Part shown: positions 56,046 to 64,000 of the stretch, piece by piece | Layout of the letters: each line of letters starts with the position of its first letter | Position numbering within the stretch: position 1 is the stretch's first letter | Assembly: GCF_001610835.1 (NCBI RefSeq) | Contig: NZ_CP011270.1 | Coordinates: forward strand, 186,001-250,000 | Source of the DNA: Planctomyces sp. SH-PL14 | GTDB taxonomy: Bacteria; Planctomycetota; Planctomycetia; Planctomycetales; Planctomycetaceae | Length of the DNA stretch: 64,000 nucleotides | Reading direction: 5' to 3' | The notes under the pieces: model-generated | Told to the model about the DNA's origin: nothing | Database searches by the model: none | What the model saw: only the letters and a program-made list of their open reading frames with translations | Translations under genes and position numbers: made by a program

Positions 56046-57011
56046 ATGCCCTCTGTCTCGACGGACGAGCCACAACCGGCCTCGTCTAACAGTTCTCGAG
56101 CCTCACAGCGGCTCCGCACGACGATGGCCGCCACCCGCGTCAGCTTCACCTGGATGGGAGTCCGCAAGACCCTCAGCCAGGAACAGAAGGCGCAGGCGGC
56201 CGATCAGTTCGACGCGGAAGCGAAGTATGTCTCCGCCAGCAAGAAGCTCCTCGACACTCGGCATCCGCAGTTTCGGGCGGTGACGGGCGTTCGAGGCAAG
56301 ATTGTTCAGTTTTGGAAGTCCCAGACTCTGCCGTATCCCGAAGCCGGTGTCCGGCTCATCCCGCAGAAGGCGATCGGGCGGTTCGACGAGATCCTCAGCG
56401 AGTACCGACGCGAACTGAACGATGCCGTCGTGGGACTCGACGACGTCTACTCGGAGCTACGAAGTGCGGCCCGAGACCGCCTTGGTCGCCTGTTCAATGC
56501 CTCGGACTATCCCGTCTCGATGCGGGACGAGTTTGCGGTCAGCTGGGACTTTCCGGCGGTCGAGCCGCCGAACTACCTCCAGCAACTCAACCCGGCCTTG
56601 TACGAGCAGGAGAGTCTGCGCGTGCAGGCCCGCTTCGATGAGGCGGTCCAACTGGCCGAACAGGCCTTCCTCGACGAGTTGTCCAGGCTCGTCGAGCACC
56701 TCACCGAGCGGCTCTCCGGATCCGACGACGGCAAGCCGAAGGTCTTCCGGGACTCGGCCATTGAGAACCTGAGCGAGTTCTTCGATCGCTTCCGCCGGCT
56801 GAACATCCACTCGAGCGACGAGCTCGACGCCGTTGTCGAACGGGCTCGGAACCTGGTGAGTCAGGTTCAGCCGCAGCAGCTCCGCGACGATGCGCCTCTT
56901 CGCAGCCGCATCGCGTCGCAGCTCTCGAACGTCCAGGCCTCGCTCGATGGCCTGATGGTCGATCGGCCTCGCCGCTCGATCATCAGGCCTACGCGTCCGG
57001 AGTCGACGTGA
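56046..57011 (+). CDS. Helical protein of unknown function (DUF3150-like?)
   Basis: A 321-residue protein starting MPSVSTDEPQPASSNSSRAS. It is almost wholly alpha-helical with charged heptads (RLRTTMAATRVSFTWMGVRKT, LYEQESLRVQARFDEAVQLA, IENLSEFFDRFRRLNIHSSD). The layout recalls DUF3150, a family that is often near AAA/VWA gene pairs on mobile elements, but no motif proves it. An in-frame extension to 55974 is not conserved. Its stop overlaps the start of the next gene by 4 bp (ATGA). Confidence 0.55.
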   Translation: MPSVSTDEPQPASSNSSRASQRLRTTMAATRVSFTWMGVRKTLSQEQKAQAADQFDAEAKYVSASKKLLDTRHPQFRAVTGVRGKIVQFWKSQTLPYPEAGVRLIPQKAIGRFDEILSEYRRELNDAVVGLDDVYSELRSAARDRLGRLFNASDYPVSMRDEFAVSWDFPAVEPPNYLQQLNPALYEQESLRVQARFDEAVQLAEQAFLDELSRLVEHLTERLSGSDDGKPKVFRDSAIENLSEFFDRFRRLNIHSSDELDAVVERARNLVSQVQPQQLRDDAPLRSRIASQLSNVQASLDGLMVDRPRRSIIRPTRPEST

Positions 57012-57247
57012 TGGAGGTGCTCATTCATCACGACGGCAACGTAACCACACTCTACAACGAGACTCTCGATCTCAGACCGCTCGGCCGCCAGTCCATCGAA
57101 CGGGCTAGCCACGTCGAGCCGGATCACGAGGGCCGCTGGACAGCGCAGCTGATTGGAGGGCCCCAGTTGGGGCCCTTTGATCGCCGTTCCGACGCCATCG
57201 CGGCCGAGATCGCCTGGCTGGAAGCGAATCTCGTTTCCGGCGGGTGA
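57008..57247 (+). CDS. Small protein coupled to 56046
   Basis: A 79-residue protein starting MMEVLIHHDGNVTTLYNETL. It contains IERASHVEPDHEGRWTAQLI and GPFDRRSDAIAAEIAWLEAN, a pattern met in short accessory proteins of other mobile-element regions. The ATGA overlap couples it to the preceding helical protein. A terminator follows at 57288. Confidence 0.65.
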   Translation: MMEVLIHHDGNVTTLYNETLDLRPLGRQSIERASHVEPDHEGRWTAQLIGGPQLGPFDRRSDAIAAEIAWLEANLVSGG

Positions 57248-57287
57248 GCCAGCCCGAAGTTGGACCCGCACGCTCTCGAACCATCAC

Positions 57288-57319
57288 ACGCCGCCCGCGT
57301 TGGGCGGCGTTTTCTTTTT
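57288..57319 (+). terminator. Rho-independent terminator
   Basis: ACGCCGCCC (57288-57296) pairs with GGGCGGCGT (57302-57310) and is followed by TTTCTTTTT. It ends the 56046-57247 transcript. Confidence 0.85.
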
Positions 57320-57338
57320 GACCCACTACGGAGCCCAC

Positions 57339-57587
57339 ATGTCCCTACGTCAGACCTTTGAAGACTGCGCCGTGCAGTCGATCGCCGAAATCCTGGAGGA
57401 GATCCTGCCCGGCGAGCAGCAGGACCTCGACCGGGAGATCTCGCGCGCCACGGGCGACAGCCCGCAGACGATCGGCCAGCACGGTTTTGTGCGGTTGAGG
57501 CCGTTCCCCGTCGAACGGGATCCCGAGGACCTGATCGTCGATTGGGACGCGCTCGATCTGGAACGGAATGTTCCCATCGCACCCTAA
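57339..57587 (+). CDS. Small acidic protein of unknown function
   Basis: An 82-residue protein starting MSLRQTFEDCAVQSIAEILE, with a CGGAG box 7 bp upstream. The N-terminal half is helical and the C-terminal half acidic (ERDPEDLIVDWDALDLERN). It is directly after a terminator, so it has its own promoter or read-through. No family is recognised. Confidence 0.55.
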   Translation: MSLRQTFEDCAVQSIAEILEEILPGEQQDLDREISRATGDSPQTIGQHGFVRLRPFPVERDPEDLIVDWDALDLERNVPIAP

Positions 57588-57702
57588 TCGCGGGGCCACC
57601 GGCGGCTGATTGCCGCCCAGTGCCACGCATGACATTGCTGCAATCGCTCGTCATGCCGCTCGAAGTCGGGCGGCTCCTCGCACCACTGAGAAGGAGATTC
57701 GT

Positions 57703-57882
57703 TTGAGTGCTCGTCAGAAACTGAACAATGCCCACGTCCACGGAGCGCTGATCGTTGCGGCCCTGATCGGTGCCGTGACCGGTTCATGGGCCGTCTTTCT
57801 CCTCTCCGCCCTCGTCGGCTTGGCGATGGCGATCCATTCGGGGGGGATCCGGTTGCGCTCTCGACGGAACCGCGACCGCTGA
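57703..57882 (+). CDS. Small membrane protein
   Basis: A 59-residue protein from TTG 57703, preceded by AAGGAG at 57690-57695. LSARQKLNNAHVHGALIVAA leads into two short hydrophobic segments (about 14-30 and 32-47), with a basic tail RLRSRRNRDR. No family is recognised. It is the last gene of the accessory region. Confidence 0.55.
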   Translation: MSARQKLNNAHVHGALIVAALIGAVTGSWAVFLLSALVGLAMAIHSGGIRLRSRRNRDR

Positions 57883-57937
57883 CTCCCGAGAACGCTGCTT
57901 TCCGATCGCTACACGATTGACCTTCGCCTTACACAAC

Positions 57938-57967
57938 AGAGGCCTCCATCCGTGGATGGGGGCCTCT
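57938..57967 (+). terminator. Hairpin after the small membrane protein
   Basis: AGAGGCCTCCATC and GATGGGGGCCTCT form a long stem, but only CATTCTCTT follows, so termination would be weak. Nothing else is seen between 57883 and 58120. Confidence 0.5.
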
Positions 57968-58120
57968 GGTCATTCTCTTAGCCATCGAGTGTTTCCAAAA
58001 CTCGGACGACCGCATAAACGTAGGGGCGAAATCGATGCGAGCTGTGCCAGATCAATCCTCTTGATCAAGACTCAGATCAGCGTCTCGCCTGCCGAAGGTA
58101 AACTTACTCAGGCGAAAAGC

Positions 58121-59095
58121 TCAGTTGTCGTTCTTCGCAGGCCACTCATCAACGATCTGCTTTCGAGTGATGAACGTCGTCCGCTTCACGAACGCGCCAT
58201 CCTGAAAGGCGAATGAGACCCGAGGCCGCCCCACAACGTCCTTCCCGGTGGGAGGGTCATCGACCTCAAAAGTGAAGCAGAGCAGTTCTCGGCCGTTCAC
58301 ATCTGACTCAATAGTCGGGACTAAGGTCCCCAAAAGCGGTCGTCGGATCCCAGCCATCGCAGCAGTCGGAACTCGAATCTCGCCGCGTGACCCGCTGATC
58401 ATCAATTGCTTTAGGGTCAGTGCGTCATCGGGGCCTTCGGCTTCAATGGAGAAGTTCACGGTCCCGAACTCTCCTCGGGACTGAACGACTCCACCGATTC
58501 CCCGAGAGACCCCGCTGATCCGACTGTTGATACTGAAGGTCTCGCCCTCCGTTTCGGCCCGACCAGTCCAGAAACTGCTGTCCTTTGGCACACTCTCCGG
58601 TTCGATCTCGAAGATAGCTCGCATCTGAACTTTGGTTACCTGTCCGTAGGTTCCCAGTTTCGGAAAGCCCCTCCAATTGTCCGTGTTCAGAAAGTCGACT
58701 TCGATGACGACACTCTCGCCCGGCCTCAGCAACCAAGAGCCGACACGTCCCCGCCTGCTGGTCAGTATCGATACTCGACGGGCGATCGTCATATTCTCCA
58801 ACTCATCGATGATCTCGAACCTCAATGCCTCGCGCCCAGGCTCACTCCCTCGATCGGGCAAGTAGAACGGCTCGCGACCACGATTCGTTAGGATGACGTG
58901 AAACCGGCTGCTCTTGTCGGTCGCGTAAATTGCCCGTGCGGTGGAGTCCTCGACTCGATCAGGCACGGCAATTGAGATGGCGAGTACGGCGTCCGTACCG
59001 CCGGGCCTCTCTTGCGACGTCCCTTGAGCGGTCCCAATCGCGATCAGCGCGACGCCGCAGACGAGTCGCGACACCCTGAGGCGATGCTGGAACAT
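58121..59095 (-). CDS. Secreted protein of unknown function
   Basis: The protein is 324 residues from ATG 59095, preceded by GAGGAAG. It has a signal peptide (MFQHRLRVSRLVCGVALIAIG) cut near GTSQ. The mature part appears to be two beta-sandwich domains: residues 40-170 (FHVILTNRGREPFYLPDRGS; WLLRPGESVVIEVDFLNT) resemble an intracellular-proteinase-inhibitor/BsuPI-like Ig fold, and residues 180-320 have no match. The role is unknown. In-frame sequence upstream to 59212 is Arg/Ser-rich and improbable. Confidence 0.6.
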   Translation of the reverse strand: MFQHRLRVSRLVCGVALIAIGTAQGTSQERPGGTDAVLAISIAVPDRVEDSTARAIYATDKSSRFHVILTNRGREPFYLPDRGSEPGREALRFEIIDELENMTIARRVSILTSRRGRVGSWLLRPGESVVIEVDFLNTDNWRGFPKLGTYGQVTKVQMRAIFEIEPESVPKDSSFWTGRAETEGETFSINSRISGVSRGIGGVVQSRGEFGTVNFSIEAEGPDDALTLKQLMISGSRGEIRVPTAAMAGIRRPLLGTLVPTIESDVNGRELLCFTFEVDDPPTGKDVVGRPRVSFAFQDGAFVKRTTFITRKQIVDEWPAKNDN

Positions 59096-59471
59096 AGATC
59101 TTCCTCGACGGAGTGTTGAAGCAGTTGAATCAAATCGCTGCCGCCCTAACGGCAAGACGCAGTCGACGCTCGAGAGCTGACACTGGCGGCGGAAAGAAGA
59201 GCGGGACTTCAAGCGGTGCCGGGCATGCGTAAAGGGTTAGCTCGCTGGCAGAACGCCAGACTTCTCGCTTCTGGCCACGTCGGACGACTGCGCGACCATT
59301 CCGATCACTTCTCTCGAAAACTTCGCCTCGTAGCCCACATTAGTCAAGCCGTCGTCGGAGCAACTGCGATTCCGGACGCATTCGCTGTCGCCTCTCGCAC
59401 AGAAAACGACTCCGGTCGACCTGGCACAATACAAAGACTCGCATTCTTCTACACGTGGGCGGGATCGCATT
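59096..59471. other. Intergenic region
   Basis: 376 bp between the secreted-protein gene start and the CNNM gene stop (both minus strand). It should hold the promoter of the 58121 gene; no gene or repeat is seen. Confidence 0.4.
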
Positions 59472-60977
59472 CTAACCCGTTAGCGCTGGGTCCGCTGCGG
59501 CGATGATCTCGAATACCTGAACCGGCGTCTCCGCGATCAGAAGCCGCCCGCGAATGACTTCGCTCCGGGCAATCGTGGTCATACCCTCCACAAAGAAACT
59601 CTGTGCATGAGGGCGTTCTGCCGGCGTGACGACGAAGAAGAAGAGGTGTGTCGGTGTCTCAACCTCCGGCCGCAACCGAATCCCCTCCGTCGAACGACCA
59701 ATGACGATGATTGGCCGCTTTGCCCCCGGACAGCGGAGATGCGGAATTGCCACACCGTTCGCCGCATCGACGACATCGCTGGCGAGATGCGTTCCGGCGA
59801 GGTCGCAGAGCTGGCTGAATGAAGGGACGCTCTCCGGAGGAATCGAAGAGGCTAGTTCCCGAACCGCTTCTTCAAGTGTCTCCGCCTTCATCTCCAGGAG
59901 GACGTTCCCGGCCGCAAGGGCATCCTTGAGGTACACCTTGGGGAGCCGCGGAAACTCGTCTTCGATGCGGCCGACGATTTCCTCGAGAATGTCTTCCAAT
60001 GCAATCAGGCCAACCGGAACGTCGTTCTCGACAACGACGGCCATATTGGCTCCATCCTTCTGAAGCCGTTGCATGACTGCTTCGAGGTTCTCTGTCGGCG
60101 CCACTCGGCGAAGGGGACGAATGAGTTCAACCCAACTCATATCTGAGCCGGCTTGCGCTGTGAGATCGCGTACAAGCAGATATCCGGTCGGGACGGGATT
60201 CAGCGGATCAACCACGGGCCAGCGGGAATAGGAATGCTCTCGGACGGTCTCCAGGAGCTCTTCAAGACTGTCCGACAGGAAAACGGTCTTGACGTTGGGC
60301 CATCGAATCATCGCGTCTCGCACAGTCTGCCGGCCGAGTTCGAAAATGTTCTCCAGCATCAGCAGGCGATTGAGGGTAAATCCCTTCGAGGTCTCGACCG
60401 TCGAGAGCAGCAGTCGGATCTCCTGGGCCGAGTGAGACGCCTCCTTCGAATCGCCGTCGAGCCCGATGAGCTTCAGAACCAGATTGGAGGCACCGTTCAG
60501 CACGAGCATCGGAACGTAGAAGAGGCGATAGGCCCATCGCATCGGCTGCGAGATCCACAAAGTACTCGCCTCGGGACGCCGGATGGCGAGACTTTTGGGC
60601 GCCAGTTCACCCAAGAGGATGTGCAGGAAGGTGATGATGAGAAATGCAAGTACGGCGGAGATCGAGTGACTGACGCCCGGCGAGAATTGGGTGGGGTGGC
60701 CGATCAACCGTTCGATCAGATCGGAGAAAGCGGGCTCGCCGACCCAACCGAGTCCCAGACTGGCGACGGTGATTCCCAGCTGCGTCGCGGCCAGGTAGCT
60801 GTCGAGTTGATCGACCAACTCGCGAGCAACGACGGCGCGGCGGTTACCCGAGCGGGAGAGCTCCTCGATTCGGCTTGCGCGAACTTTGACAAGGGCGAAC
60901 TCCGCCAGCACAAAGAAACCGTTGGCGATGATGCACAGTACGGCCGCCAGCAGGTAGGCGATAGTCTGAAAACCCAT
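59472..60977 (-). CDS. CNNM/CBS transporter-like protein with a C-terminal PTS EIIA-like domain
   Basis: A 501-residue protein starting MGFQTIAYLLAAVLCIIANG. Residues 1-190 are the CNNM (DUF21) membrane domain (AEFALVKVRASRIEEL; QLGITVASLGLGWVGEPAF; ILLGELAPKSLAIRRPE). Two CBS domains follow (about 205-340: MIRWPNVKTVFLSDSLEELL; NVMAVVVENDVPVGLIALED). Then, where CorC/HlyC proteins carry a transporter-associated domain, residues 350-500 match PTS EIIA of the fructose/mannitol type: GVAIPHLRC with the phosphorylatable His at about 413, and HAQSFFVEGMTTIARSEVIR. CNNM-CBS proteins move Mg2+/Co2+; the EIIA-like tail suggests control by PTS-type phosphorylation, which is unproven. No EI or HPr gene is nearby. 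Confidence 0.8.
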   Translation of the reverse strand: MGFQTIAYLLAAVLCIIANGFFVLAEFALVKVRASRIEELSRSGNRRAVVARELVDQLDSYLAATQLGITVASLGLGWVGEPAFSDLIERLIGHPTQFSPGVSHSISAVLAFLIITFLHILLGELAPKSLAIRRPEASTLWISQPMRWAYRLFYVPMLVLNGASNLVLKLIGLDGDSKEASHSAQEIRLLLSTVETSKGFTLNRLLMLENIFELGRQTVRDAMIRWPNVKTVFLSDSLEELLETVREHSYSRWPVVDPLNPVPTGYLLVRDLTAQAGSDMSWVELIRPLRRVAPTENLEAVMQRLQKDGANMAVVVENDVPVGLIALEDILEEIVGRIEDEFPRLPKVYLKDALAAGNVLLEMKAETLEEAVRELASSIPPESVPSFSQLCDLAGTHLASDVVDAANGVAIPHLRCPGAKRPIIVIGRSTEGIRLRPEVETPTHLFFFVVTPAERPHAQSFFVEGMTTIARSEVIRGRLLIAETPVQVFEIIAAADPALTG

Positions 60978-61147
60978 GCTGCAACCTGGAGACGAAGCTG
61001 AAAACCTGAGCAATCAATGCAAACGGCTTGCCAGACGTCAATTGAAAAGATCCTTCTTTGCCGGAGAAGGCGGTGGCGCGGCCGCGGGTTTCGGCGGTCC
61101 TCCGACGTCCTGCCTGTCCTTCGCGCGAAGCGGACGGTCCTGCCTAA

Positions 61148-62056
61148 GAGCCAATCCGAGAACCGTGTCTTGAATTGGCCCGCTCTGTGCATTTCGAGAA
61201 GTGTCTGCTCTCGAAAGGTGCATGGAGGTGTGCCTGTGGCAGTCAGAGACACGTCAATGTTTCACCAGATCTCCGATTCGCTCTGGGAACGGATCGAGCC
61301 CGCGCTCCCGGCTTACAAACCGAATTGTCGAGGGGGATGTCCACGTCTGCCTTTACGCCGTGTCGTGACAGGCATCCTGTACGTGCTGCGGACGGGTTGC
61401 CAATGGAAGGCGATGCCCCAGGAGTTCGGCTCCGGCAGCGCCATTCACGCCGACTTCCAGGAGTGGGTCAAACGCGGCCTGTTCCACAAACTGTGGCGGA
61501 CCGCGCTTGAGGAATACGATGACCTGAAAGGGATCGACTGGGAGTGGCAGAGTCTGGATGGGGCCATGACCAAAGCGCCGCTCGGGGGGGAAAAAGACGG
61601 GGAAGAACCCCACCGATCGGGGGAAACTCGGTGTCAAACGCTCGGTGCTGACTGATGGCCGGGGTGTGCCGGTGGGAGTGGCCGTGGCCGGCGCCAACGT
61701 GCACGATCAGAAGTTGGTGGTCGAGACGTTCCAAAGCCTTCCCGTCCGCCGTCCCCCGGGACGTCGTCGTCAGCATCTGTGCGCGGACAAGGGCTACAAC
61801 GCGCAGACAATCCGCCAGACGGCGGCCCGTCGCGGATACGTCGTCCATATCCCTCGGAAGGGGACCGAGCCCCCGCGTCCTGTGCGGCGACGGGGTCGGG
61901 CACGACGGTGGGTGGTGGAACGGCTGCACTCGTGGACGAACCGCGCCCGACGCCTGCTGACTCGCTGGGAAAAGACCGCCGTCAACTACCTCGCATTTCT
62001 CCACCTGCAGTTCGCCATCACCGCTTGGAGGACGGCCGGGGTTCTCGGATAGGCTC
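61148..62056 (+). mobile_element. Complete IS5-like insertion sequence (about 909 bp)
   Basis: The terminal inverted repeats are GAGCCAATCCGAGAACC (61148-61164) and its near-complement GGTTCTCGGATAGGCTC (62040-62056), with one mismatch. The element is flanked by TAA on both sides (61145-61147 and 62057-62059), a 3-bp target duplication typical of IS5-family groups. It carries a two-frame transposase (61236-62052) and sits between the CNNM gene start and the MFS gene stop. Confidence 0.85.
61236..62052 (+). CDS. IS5-family transposase, two frames (probable frameshift)
   Basis: Frame A runs from about GTG 61236 (GGAGGT 6 bp upstream; ATG 61257 is an alternative) through the N-terminal DUF4096-like domain (MFHQISDSLWERIEPALPAY; TGILYVLRTGCQWKAMPQEF) to a stop at 61655; its SLDGAMTKAPLGG holds the first catalytic Asp. 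Frame B (to 62052) contains the rest: VLTDGRGVPVGVAVAGANVH, LCADKGYNAQTIRQTAARRG (second Asp) and RRWVVERLHSWTNRARRLLT (catalytic Glu). Joining them needs a +1 (or -2) shift near the G7A5 run at 61584-61596. The shift may be programmed, so the element could be functional. Confidence 0.8.
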
Positions 62057-62064
62057 TAAGGTCG

Positions 62065-63351
62065 TTACTCGTCTTTTGCGATTCGTACGCCATTCAGTTT
62101 CTTGGGGGCACTGTTAGGCCCGGTGTCGGCGACCCGAACAAGGAACGTTACGGCAGCGACAACCGCGATCCCGGACAGGAACAAGAAGCCGTAGTCATAT
62201 CCTCCGGCATCGACGATCAGGCCGGTCAGATAGTTGCTCGCCGCCGCTCCAAGGCCGATGGCAGTCGCCACCATCCCCTGCGCGAAGTTGAACCGGCCGG
62301 TCCCTCGTGTCAGGTCCGCCATCATGAGCACCGAGACGACGCCGAAAATGCCGGCCCCGACCCCGTCCAAGATTTGATTCGCGATGAGCAGCGGTGTGGC
62401 GTCGGTCAGCGTGTAGATCAAGCCCCGGATGGGAAGGATTGCGAATCCCAGAAGGAATACCCGTCGGCGGGAGAGAGTCGCCTTCACACTCCCCAGCAGT
62501 GCGACAGGAACCATCGTCACCTGAGCGACGATGATGCACACCGCCATCAGCGTCGCCGCGCTCTCCGGCGACTTGTGACCAACCTTCTGGCCTACCAGGG
62601 GGAGCATGGCCGCGTTGGCGAAATGAAAGAGAACCACTGCGACGGTGAACCAGAGGATTCGGGAGTCGGTCAAAAGTCGTCGAAGCGGGACGATCGCGCA
62701 GTGGCCGTCGGGACTGTCGGCCCCGCGGGCGAGTTGATGGTCGATGTCCCTCTCTCGAATCTGAAGCACGCTGATCGAACTGGCGATCGCCATGACCGCG
62801 ACGCCGTAGAAGATCCCCATCGATCCGCAGCACCAGTTGGCCGCGGCGGCCATGACAGCCGACGCCACATTCCCCGCGTGAAAGCAAGCTTCGTTTCGTC
62901 CGAGTCGTGATGCGAGGCGCTCGCGACCGACCAGCCCCAGGCTGATCGCCGCCAGTGCGGGAGGGATCACCGCCACTGTTACGCCAGTGAGCACCTGAAG
63001 GCCGTAGACGGCACTCCGGGAGTTTGCGGAATAGAGCAAAACGGATGCAAAGGCGACAACGAGCGCCGCGGCGGCAACGGCCAGTCGCTTTCGCCTCGTG
63101 CTGTCGATCCAGAAGCCGACCAATGTCTGGGTCGCGACTGTTCCGACGAGGAGCATCGCCAGCGCAAGCCCCGCCTCCGATGAAGACCATCCCCGGCGGC
63201 TTGTCAGATCGATGACGAGAAACGGACCCAGTCCATCCGCAACGTCCGCGAGAAAGAACGCCGTCACGTCGAGAGCCCGATCGCTCCAGCGTCTCCCACC
63301 AATCGCCGTCACTGGAACGGTTGGGGGACAGTCCGACAAGATTACCGACAT
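62065..63351 (-). CDS. Major facilitator superfamily transporter
   Basis: The protein is 428 residues from ATG 63351 with GGGAG 8 bp upstream. Around 12 transmembrane helices are predicted from the hydrophobic spacing. LTSRRGWSSSEAGLALAMLL, GFWIDSTRRKRLAVAAAALV (the MFS loop 2-3 motif, here GFWIDSTRRKR) and the mirrored second half (GQKVGHKSPESAATLMAVCI; GSVKATLSRRRVFLLGFAIL) fit an MFS exporter of sugar or drug type. The substrate is unknown. The complete IS ends 8 bp beyond its stop codon, so the gene itself is intact. Confidence 0.85.
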   Translation of the reverse strand: MSVILSDCPPTVPVTAIGGRRWSDRALDVTAFFLADVADGLGPFLVIDLTSRRGWSSSEAGLALAMLLVGTVATQTLVGFWIDSTRRKRLAVAAAALVVAFASVLLYSANSRSAVYGLQVLTGVTVAVIPPALAAISLGLVGRERLASRLGRNEACFHAGNVASAVMAAAANWCCGSMGIFYGVAVMAIASSISVLQIRERDIDHQLARGADSPDGHCAIVPLRRLLTDSRILWFTVAVVLFHFANAAMLPLVGQKVGHKSPESAATLMAVCIIVAQVTMVPVALLGSVKATLSRRRVFLLGFAILPIRGLIYTLTDATPLLIANQILDGVGAGIFGVVSVLMMADLTRGTGRFNFAQGMVATAIGLGAAASNYLTGLIVDAGGYDYGFLFLSGIAVVAAVTFLVRVADTGPNSAPKKLNGVRIAKDE

Positions 63352-63393
63352 GATCCAACTCCCGGTCAACGGTGAGAGAAGGGAGAGGACGGC

Positions 63394-63744
63394 CTACGAC
63401 CTGAAGACGAAGAACACGGCGCCGCACAGGCAAAGTCCTGCCCACGCGAAGTTCCAGTTGACCGGCCGATTCATGTAGTACACCGAGAATGGGACGAACA
63501 CGGACAACGTAACCACCTCCTGCAGGATCTTGAGCTGCCCGAGGCTCAGTCGGTGGGCATCGCCATAGCGGTTCGCGGGAACCTGCACGAGATACTCGAA
63601 GAAGGCGATCAGCCAGCTCACAAGAACCGCGACATACCACGGGCGATCGGCCAGATTCTTCAGGTGGCCATACCAGGCAAAGGTCATGAATACGTTGGAA
63701 ATCGCCAACAATGTGACGACGGTTGGAATCACCAGTGGAGACAT
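63394..63744 (-). CDS. DUF486 (DMT-type) membrane protein
   Basis: A 116-residue protein with four transmembrane helices. MSPLVIPTVVTLLAISNVFM, TFAWYGHLKNL, WLIAFFEYLVQVPANRYG and LKILQEVVTLSVFVPFSVYY match DUF486, a small-multidrug-transporter-like family of unknown function. It ends 43 bp upstream of the MFS gene on the same strand, so the two may form an operon. Confidence 0.85.
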   Translation of the reverse strand: MSPLVIPTVVTLLAISNVFMTFAWYGHLKNLADRPWYVAVLVSWLIAFFEYLVQVPANRYGDAHRLSLGQLKILQEVVTLSVFVPFSVYYMNRPVNWNFAWAGLCLCGAVFFVFRS

Positions 63745-63848
63745 GGCGTGGTTCGCAAGGCAGGCCGCGGGATCGGAATACGCCAGGGTTGGCAGCGAAC
63801 CTTAAACGGTGATGAAAGCGACCGTCGTGACGAACACCCGTCGAGCGA

Positions 63849-64000
63849 TCAAGTCATTGCGGAGGTTGGAAGGAGGACCGTCATCGTGGTCCCGTTCCCT
63901 GGCGTCGACTGGAGGGCGACTGTTCCTCCATGGGCCTCGACAATCTCCCTCACGATGCTGAGGCCCAGACCGGTCCCAGTTTCCCCATGCTGCGTTCGGG
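63849..64000 (-). CDS. Histidine kinase, C-terminal end (partial)
   Basis: The last 49 codons of a sensor histidine kinase running in from beyond the window. [20 protein letters not shown] is the G2 box of the HATPase_c domain, followed by [20 protein letters not shown]. The stop is at 63849-63851. The sensory domain and any response regulator lie outside. Confidence 0.88.
   Translation of the reverse strand, partial: RTQHGETGTGLGLSIVREIVEAHGGTVALQSTPGNGTTMTVLLPTSAMT

Overview
The window reads as a GC-rich bacterial chromosome segment, most likely from the Planctomycetota. The markers are a DUF1559 protein with a prepilin-type N-terminus, an MJ0042-type zinc-ribbon/beta-propeller protein, a Tat-exported Gfo/Idh/MocA oxidoreductase, a large secreted PPC-domain protein, a PrkA kinase, several secreted proteins of no known function and abundant dispersed intergenic repeats. 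The assignment is inferred from gene content; there is no rRNA gene to confirm it.

Layout. 1-2.3 kb: the 3' end of an aldehyde dehydrogenase and an FGGY sugar kinase. 2.8-6.3 kb: a secreted PPC/coiled-coil protein flanked by two copies of a MITE-like repeat. 6.8-16.3 kb: a five-gene ATP-grasp / alpha-E / transglutaminase cluster. 16.4-25.2 kb: mostly secreted or membrane proteins, including two diverged paralogues, a polysaccharide-lyase-like lipoprotein, a DoxX-like protein and a secreted esterase-like protein. 25.3-28.4 kb: a pair of structured direct repeats, two overlapping zinc-ribbon genes and a TerB-like/PH-like/HNH protein. 28.5-33.7 kb: prkA, a third MITE-like copy and a DsbD-like reductase. 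34.2-42.6 kb: oxidoreductase, SGNH hydrolase, ABM and SRPBCC proteins, a Ser/Thr kinase fused to a degenerate caspase-like domain, DUF1844, VanZ and LOG proteins. 42.8-44.9 kb: tRNA-Cys, a DUF1559 gene and a second, partial tRNA-Cys copy.

45-58 kb is an accessory, rearranged region. An ankyrin gene loses its 3' end, two IS remnants abut, and then comes a cluster of DUF1257 (Ycf35-like), DUF2997, Ycf46-like AAA ATPase, a small protein, an XRE regulator and several uncharacterised genes. A serine-recombinase pseudogene, together with a second DUF1257 gene, lies between the 5' part of one DUF1257 gene and a matching 3' part. 58-64 kb: a secreted protein, a CNNM-CBS protein ending in a PTS EIIA-like domain, a complete IS5-like insertion sequence with inverted repeats and a TAA duplication, an MFS transporter, a DUF486 protein and the end of a histidine kinase.

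The best candidates for less-described biology are the DUF1257/DUF2997/AAA cluster, the kinase with a pseudo-caspase tail, the CNNM-CBS-EIIA fusion and the MITE-like repeat family with an exchangeable hairpin. The five-gene ATP-grasp cluster belongs to a predicted peptide-ligase system whose product is unknown. No CRISPR array, rRNA or prophage structural gene was seen.
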